Positions 5,092 to 8,188 of a DNA stretch of 8,188 bases are shown here, piece after piece (the stretch's first letter is position 1; every line of letters begins with the position of its first letter). The notes beneath the pieces were generated by a model, which saw only the letters and a list, made by a program, of their open reading frames with translations, was not told the DNA's origin and did not search any database. Source of the stretch: Phycisphaerales bacterium. Its GTDB lineage: Bacteria; Planctomycetota; Phycisphaerae; Phycisphaerales; UBA1924. The stretch spans positions 1 through 8,188 of the forward strand of contig JAIEQQ010000342.1 in the NCBI GenBank assembly GCA_019747615.1. Direction: 5' to 3'. The translations under genes were made by a program, and so were the position numbers.

Positions 5092-5859
5092 TCACGTTTT
5101 CACAAGGTTCGTTCCCCAGCCGTCGTACTCGCCGTTGTGCTGGCGGCAGAGTTCGATGAGGGCTGAGGTGACGTCGGTGAGGGCTTCCAGGTCGATCGGC
5201 GATTCGTGCGTCCACAGGATTCGCCATGGCATCGGCGTGCTGGTGTCCGGCTCGGTGTTCAGCGATGAGCCGTCAATCTGAAACTCGATCTCGATGGCGT
5301 TGAGCGCGTCGGCGAAGGCGTCGCGATCCTGGCGCGTGCCGAAGTCCGCGGCGTGCTCGATGTTGTGCGGCGCTTCGTGATCGTCACCCGCTTCGGCGAG
5401 CTCGGCGATGACGCCGGCGTTGAGGATGAACTGGTGCTGCCAGTCGTTCGGCGCAAGCTGCGTGAAGTAGAGCGCGTGCTTGGCGTCGGCGCGGGTCATC
5501 GCGCTGGGCGGGGTCTTGGGAAACATGCCGGAGATGGGGCGCAGGGCGTCGGCGATGCCGCGATCGGATTTGGAGTAGAAGTAGAGGTGGCGGACGCCGC
5601 CGGTGACGATCGAGCCGACGTGGCGGGCGCCGAGGCCTTCGAGCGTGGGGATCACGGCGTCCTCTGCGGCGCTCATGGCTTCCAGAGCACTGTCGGTGGG
5701 CATGCCATGCTCGTCGGATTCGGTCAGCGGAAGCCGGACGTGGATCAGCGTGTTGAGACTCGCGTCGGGCTTGCGGCCGAACGAGATATCGCAGACGACC
5801 ATCGCGGGCTTGTCATCAACGACGGAAGGGAACGCGCCCCATTCGGCTTCGGTGCTCAT
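5092..5859 (-). CDS. DUF695-RraB fusion protein (putative RNase E regulator-type)
   Basis: This 255-residue soluble protein has two recognisable halves. Residues about 7-140 look like DUF695: an ALEAMSAAEDAV helix, then RHVGSIVTGGVRHLYFYSKSD (80-100), the diagnostic strand pair, then a Trp at 140. Residues about 146-253 resemble RraB, the inhibitor that binds RNase E in E. coli and alters mRNA decay: a helix LNAGVIAELAEAGDD, then HEAPHNIEHAADF (161-173), and a C-terminal GEYDGW (243-248). DUF695 has no assigned function. Inhibition of an RNase E/G-type enzyme is inferred from the family. ATG at 5857-5859 was chosen because homology begins soon after. The open frame extends upstream to 5997, but those codons translate hexamer repeat and low-complexity DNA. 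The bases before the start are C-rich and contain no Shine-Dalgarno, so initiation may be leaderless or the start may differ. The gene lies 189 bases downstream of ftsH on the same strand. Confidence 0.75.
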   Translation of the reverse strand: MSTEAEWGAFPSVVDDKPAMVVCDISFGRKPDASLNTLIHVRLPLTESDEHGMPTDSALEAMSAAEDAVIPTLEGLGARHVGSIVTGGVRHLYFYSKSDRGIADALRPISGMFPKTPPSAMTRADAKHALYFTQLAPNDWQHQFILNAGVIAELAEAGDDHEAPHNIEHAADFGTRQDRDAFADALNAIEIEFQIDGSSLNTEPDTSTPMPWRILWTHESPIDLEALTDVTSALIELCRQHNGEYDGWGTNLVKT

Positions 5860-5861
5860 GC

Positions 5862-5882
5862 GGGGAGGGTAGGGGGTGGGGG
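5862..5882 (+). other. G-quadruplex-type G runs directly upstream of the DUF695-RraB start
   Basis: Four G runs (GGGG, GGG, GGGGG, GGGGG) are separated by A, TA and T, meeting the usual G3+/N1-7 rule. They lie on the + strand, the template strand for the minus-strand gene, whose start codon begins three bases away. Fold formation is a prediction. Confidence 0.5.
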
Positions 5883-5889
5883 ATGGCAG

Positions 5890-5907
5890 AACGTGAACGC
5901 GAACATG
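5890..5907. repeat. Third AACATG-family hexamer tract
   Basis: AACGTG, AACGCG and AACATG follow each other in register. They belong to the same family as the tracts at 4975-5000 and 5054-5080, so the DUF695-RraB gene is bracketed by them. A degraded continuation (ACGTGAAAC) follows. Confidence 0.55.
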
Positions 5908-5996
5908 ACGTGAAACGGACGGGGGACGAGCGATCACGTTATGTTTGTGGTCACGAGTATTCTGGAGTCCTGCCCCCTCCGCCGCGGGGCGCGGCA

Positions 5997-6022
5997 CCTC
6001 CCCCGGTGGGAACCGGGGGAGG
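5997..6022. repeat. 11-bp perfect hairpin after ftsH
   Basis: CCTCCCCCGGT (5997-6007) pairs with ACCGGGGGAGG (6012-6022) around a four-base loop. It lies 26 bases past the ftsH stop on the minus strand and would be in the ftsH 3' untranslated RNA. No T-run follows on the minus strand, so it is either a processing or stability element, a terminator of a non-canonical kind, or another intergenic palindrome. The remaining gap (5908-5996) shows a weaker GCCCC/GGGGC inverted pair at 5972-5990 and nothing I can call a promoter. Confidence 0.6.
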
Positions 6023-6036
6023 GTGGGGGGGGAGGG
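6015..6036 (+). other. G-quadruplex-type G runs next to the ftsH stop codon
   Basis: Runs of 5, 3, 8 and 3 Gs are separated by single bases (A, T, A), a very compact G-quadruplex pattern on the + strand, 12 bases from the ftsH stop. It overlaps the right arm of the 11-bp hairpin, so the two structures would compete. On the ftsH transcript this region is C-rich. Confidence 0.55.
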
Positions 6037-6048
6037 CTCACGCGTGGA

Positions 6049-8136
6049 TCATGCCGGGTTTGGCATGGCGCCGGTGCCGAGGTCGGGCTTTGCCGGATCG
6101 CCGGCGGCGGGGAGGGCCGCGGCTGCGGAGCGCCGGGCTTCCTCGGCGAGCAGGTCGGAGACGGTGGGCTTGCCGATGGGCTCGCCGCGCATGATCTTGA
6201 GGACTTCGGCGACGTCGAGGGTTTCGTACTTCAGGAGCGCCTGAGCGACGGCCTCGACCTTTTCCCAGTTCTCGGTGAGCATGCGGTCTGCATCGGCGTA
6301 GGCCTCGTCAACGATGCGCTTGACCTCTTCGTCGATGAGCTTGGCGGTGGCCTCGCTGTACTGGCGCTCGGGCATGTACGACTCGCGCGTGTCGCTGCCG
6401 GTGTAGCGAACGAAGCCGAGCTTCTCGCTCATGCCCCATTCCTCGATCATGGTGTGGGCGATGCGGGTGATGGTCGAGATATCGGCGACGGCGCCGCTGG
6501 AGGCGTCGTTCATGGCGCGGGCTTCGGCGATGCGGCCGCCGCAGGCGACGCGCATGGTGGCTTTGAGCCACTTGAGGCCGAAGCCGTAGCGGTCCTTATC
6601 CGGGAGGCTGAAGGTGGCGCCGCCGGCGGAGCCGCGGGGCAGGATCGTGACCTTGTGCAGCGGATCGGCGTCCTTGAGCATGACCTGGAGGACCGCGTGC
6701 CCGGCCTCGTGGTACGCGGTGAGCTTGTTCTCGTCGGCCTCGCGCTGGCGAGACTTGCGGGCGCGCCCGTAGCGGATCTTGTCGCGGGCTTCTTCGAAGT
6801 CTTCCTGTTCGATGAAGTCCTTGTTCTGGAGCGTCGCGCCGATCGCGGCCTCGTTCATGAGGGCGAAGAGGTCTGCACCGCTGAACATCGGGGTGATCTT
6901 GGCGAGGCGTTCGAGGTTGACATCAGGGCCGAGCTTTTTGTTCTTGGCGTGAACGCGGATGATCTCAAGGCGACCTTTGACGTCCGGGAGCGGCACGGTG
7001 ATCTGGCGATCAAAGCGGCCCGGGCGAGTGAGCGCGGGGTCCAGCACGTCGGCGCGGTTGGTCGCGGCGATGACGATGACGCCATCGCCGGTGGCGAAGC
7101 CGTCCATCTCGACGAGGATGGCGTTGAGGGTCTGCTCGCGCTCGTCGTGGCCGCCGGTGGTGAAGCCGCCGCCGCGACGCCGACCGACGGCGTCGATCTC
7201 GTCAAGGAAGATGATGCAGGGGGCGGATTCCTTGGCCTGCTTGAAGAGGTCTCGCACGCGGCTGGCGCCAACGCCGACGAACATCTCGACGAAGTCCGAG
7301 CCCGAGATTGAGAAGAACGGGACATCGGCCTCGCCAGCGATGGCCTTGGCCAACAGCGTTTTGCCGCAGCCGGGTTCGCCGATGAGCAGGACGCCACGGG
7401 GGACTCGGCCGCCGAGCTTCATGAAGCGCTTGGGGGCTTTGAGGAACTGGATGATCTCTTCGACCTCGTCTTTGGCCTCGTCGATGCCGGCGACGTCGTC
7501 AAAGGTGACGCCGGTCTTTTCCTTCATGAGCATCTTGTGGCGCGACTTGCCGAAGTTGCCGAGCACACCGCCGGGGCCGCCGCCAGCGGAGCGCAGGCCG
7601 CGGAAGAGAATGAACCAGCCGATGAGGAGGATGAGGAGGAAGGGGATGAGGTAGATGAGGGATTGCAGGAGCTGGGAGCCGAGGCCGAGGCGCTCGAAGC
7701 GGGGCTTGAGTTTGGTTTGGTCTTGCACTTCGCCCAGGACGCGGTTGACGACGGCATCGCCGAAGAGCTCGACGTAGACCTGGCCCTTTTCGGTGCTGTC
7801 CTTGGGGTCGATCTTGATGGCGTAGAGGCCGTTCTCGCGGAAGACGACGTCCTCTTTGAGCTGGCCGCTGTTGGCGAGGTTTTTGAACTCGGCGAAGGTG
7901 ACTTCTTTGGCGGCGCCGCCGGAGCCGGAGATGCCGATCACGACGAAGAAGCCCACGACGACCAGAACGAGCATGAAGAAGAGCGCGCGCGGCGGGCTCA
8001 CGCCATTGCGACCGGGCGGGGTGTTTGGCCCGCCGGGCGTGGGGCCGTTGCCGCTGGGCTTCTGCGGGGTCTGATCCGGCTCCTCGCGACCTTTGGGCGT
8101 GCGGGGGCGACGGTCGTAGTTGCCATTGTCTGCCAT
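6049..8136 (-). CDS. ftsH: ATP-dependent zinc metalloprotease FtsH
   Basis: This 695-residue membrane-anchored AAA+ protease forms a hexamer that extracts and degrades membrane and short-lived cytosolic proteins. A Pro/Gly-rich cytosolic N-terminus (1-49) precedes a first membrane helix (about 51-70), an extracytoplasmic domain, and a second helix (about 157-178). The ATPase has Walker A GEPGCGKT (253-260), pore loop MFVGVGA (285-291), Walker B IIFLDEID (308-315), and a second region of homology with [19 protein letters not shown] (arginine fingers Arg371 and Arg374). The peptidase has HEAGH (476-480), with the third zinc ligand probably Asp552 in VADIS. The C-terminus is a low-complexity Ala/Pro tail. 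Walker A differs from the common GPPGTGKT at two non-catalytic positions; the Lys and Thr are kept. GGAAGGAA (8146-8153 on the minus strand), about 10 bases upstream, supports the start. It is probably first in its transcription unit here; 8154-8188 holds only upstream leader. Confidence 0.98.
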   Translation of the reverse strand: MADNGNYDRRPRTPKGREEPDQTPQKPSGNGPTPGGPNTPPGRNGVSPPRALFFMLVLVVVGFFVVIGISGSGGAAKEVTFAEFKNLANSGQLKEDVVFRENGLYAIKIDPKDSTEKGQVYVELFGDAVVNRVLGEVQDQTKLKPRFERLGLGSQLLQSLIYLIPFLLILLIGWFILFRGLRSAGGGPGGVLGNFGKSRHKMLMKEKTGVTFDDVAGIDEAKDEVEEIIQFLKAPKRFMKLGGRVPRGVLLIGEPGCGKTLLAKAIAGEADVPFFSISGSDFVEMFVGVGASRVRDLFKQAKESAPCIIFLDEIDAVGRRRGGGFTTGGHDEREQTLNAILVEMDGFATGDGVIVIAATNRADVLDPALTRPGRFDRQITVPLPDVKGRLEIIRVHAKNKKLGPDVNLERLAKITPMFSGADLFALMNEAAIGATLQNKDFIEQEDFEEARDKIRYGRARKSRQREADENKLTAYHEAGHAVLQVMLKDADPLHKVTILPRGSAGGATFSLPDKDRYGFGLKWLKATMRVACGGRIAEARAMNDASSGAVADISTITRIAHTMIEEWGMSEKLGFVRYTGSDTRESYMPERQYSEATAKLIDEEVKRIVDEAYADADRMLTENWEKVEAVAQALLKYETLDVAEVLKIMRGEPIGKPTVSDLLAEEARRSAAAALPAAGDPAKPDLGTGAMPNPA

Positions 8137-8188
8137 AGCCGGGCGTTCCTTCCGTCGAACGTGAGCGACGGGCCTGCATGAGGCTTAC

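Noticed and set aside
5860..5997. Longer N-terminus for the DUF695-RraB protein
   Set aside because: The extra 46 codons run through the G-quadruplex and hexamer repeat and have low-complexity Pro/Arg/His text without homology signs.
5941..7311. 456-codon open frame on the + strand opposite ftsH
   Set aside because: It is antisense to a complete, clearly recognised ftsH; long antisense frames are expected in GC-rich coding DNA. Its composition is a repetitive Gly/Ala/Asp/Val mirror of ftsH codons with no motif of its own.
7537..8181. 214-codon + strand frame rich in Glu/Ala
   Set aside because: It mirrors the 5' part of ftsH; the Glu/Asp runs come from antisense reading of membrane-helix codons (CTC/ATC).

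Overview
The window is about 8.2 kb of high-GC bacterial DNA. It looks like a member of the Planctomycetota, possibly class Phycisphaerae. This is an inference from the type of IS200-like transposase present, the GroEL sequence style, the short intergenic tandem words (AAGTGGCA octamers, AACATG hexamers) and the overall base composition; no rRNA is present to prove it.

Layout from left to right. (1) The 3' end of a gene for a degenerate response-regulator receiver domain, 1-264, followed by a short octamer tandem repeat. (2) A chaperonin operon on the + strand: groES (498-830), a 94-residue orphan gene (834-1118) and groEL (1187-2824). The orphan is AT-rich, fits tightly behind groES and has its own Shine-Dalgarno sequence inside the groES 3' end. 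(3) A REP/RAYT locus, 2855-3697. A hairpin that serves as the groEL terminator is followed by a roughly 112-bp unit of two inverted REP-like hairpins, then a Y1 (HUH) transposase of the REP-associated type (3058-3597), then a second copy of the unit. (4) A secreted protein with an esterase-like/phytase-like domain, 3710-4975 (+), whose Shine-Dalgarno directly abuts the last REP. (5) Two minus-strand genes facing it: a DUF695-RraB fusion (5092-5859) and ftsH (6049-8136). The convergent junction is formed by an inverted pair of AACATG hexamer tracts. The ftsH/DUF695 gap contains an 11-bp hairpin and two G-quadruplex-type G runs.

Functional theme. GroES/GroEL (folding) and FtsH (membrane-anchored AAA+ protease) are protein quality-control housekeeping genes. 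An RraB-domain protein, if it acts like its relatives, would tune RNase E-type mRNA decay. The REP/RAYT block lies between housekeeping genes and appears to have been partly co-opted: one REP is a terminator, one provides the transposase stop codon, and one sits at the ribosome-binding site of the next gene.

The two most interesting items are the RAYT with its flanking two-hairpin REP units, all five hairpins carrying a 5' GGAG foot and a GNRA loop, and the unexplained AT-rich gene embedded between groES and groEL.
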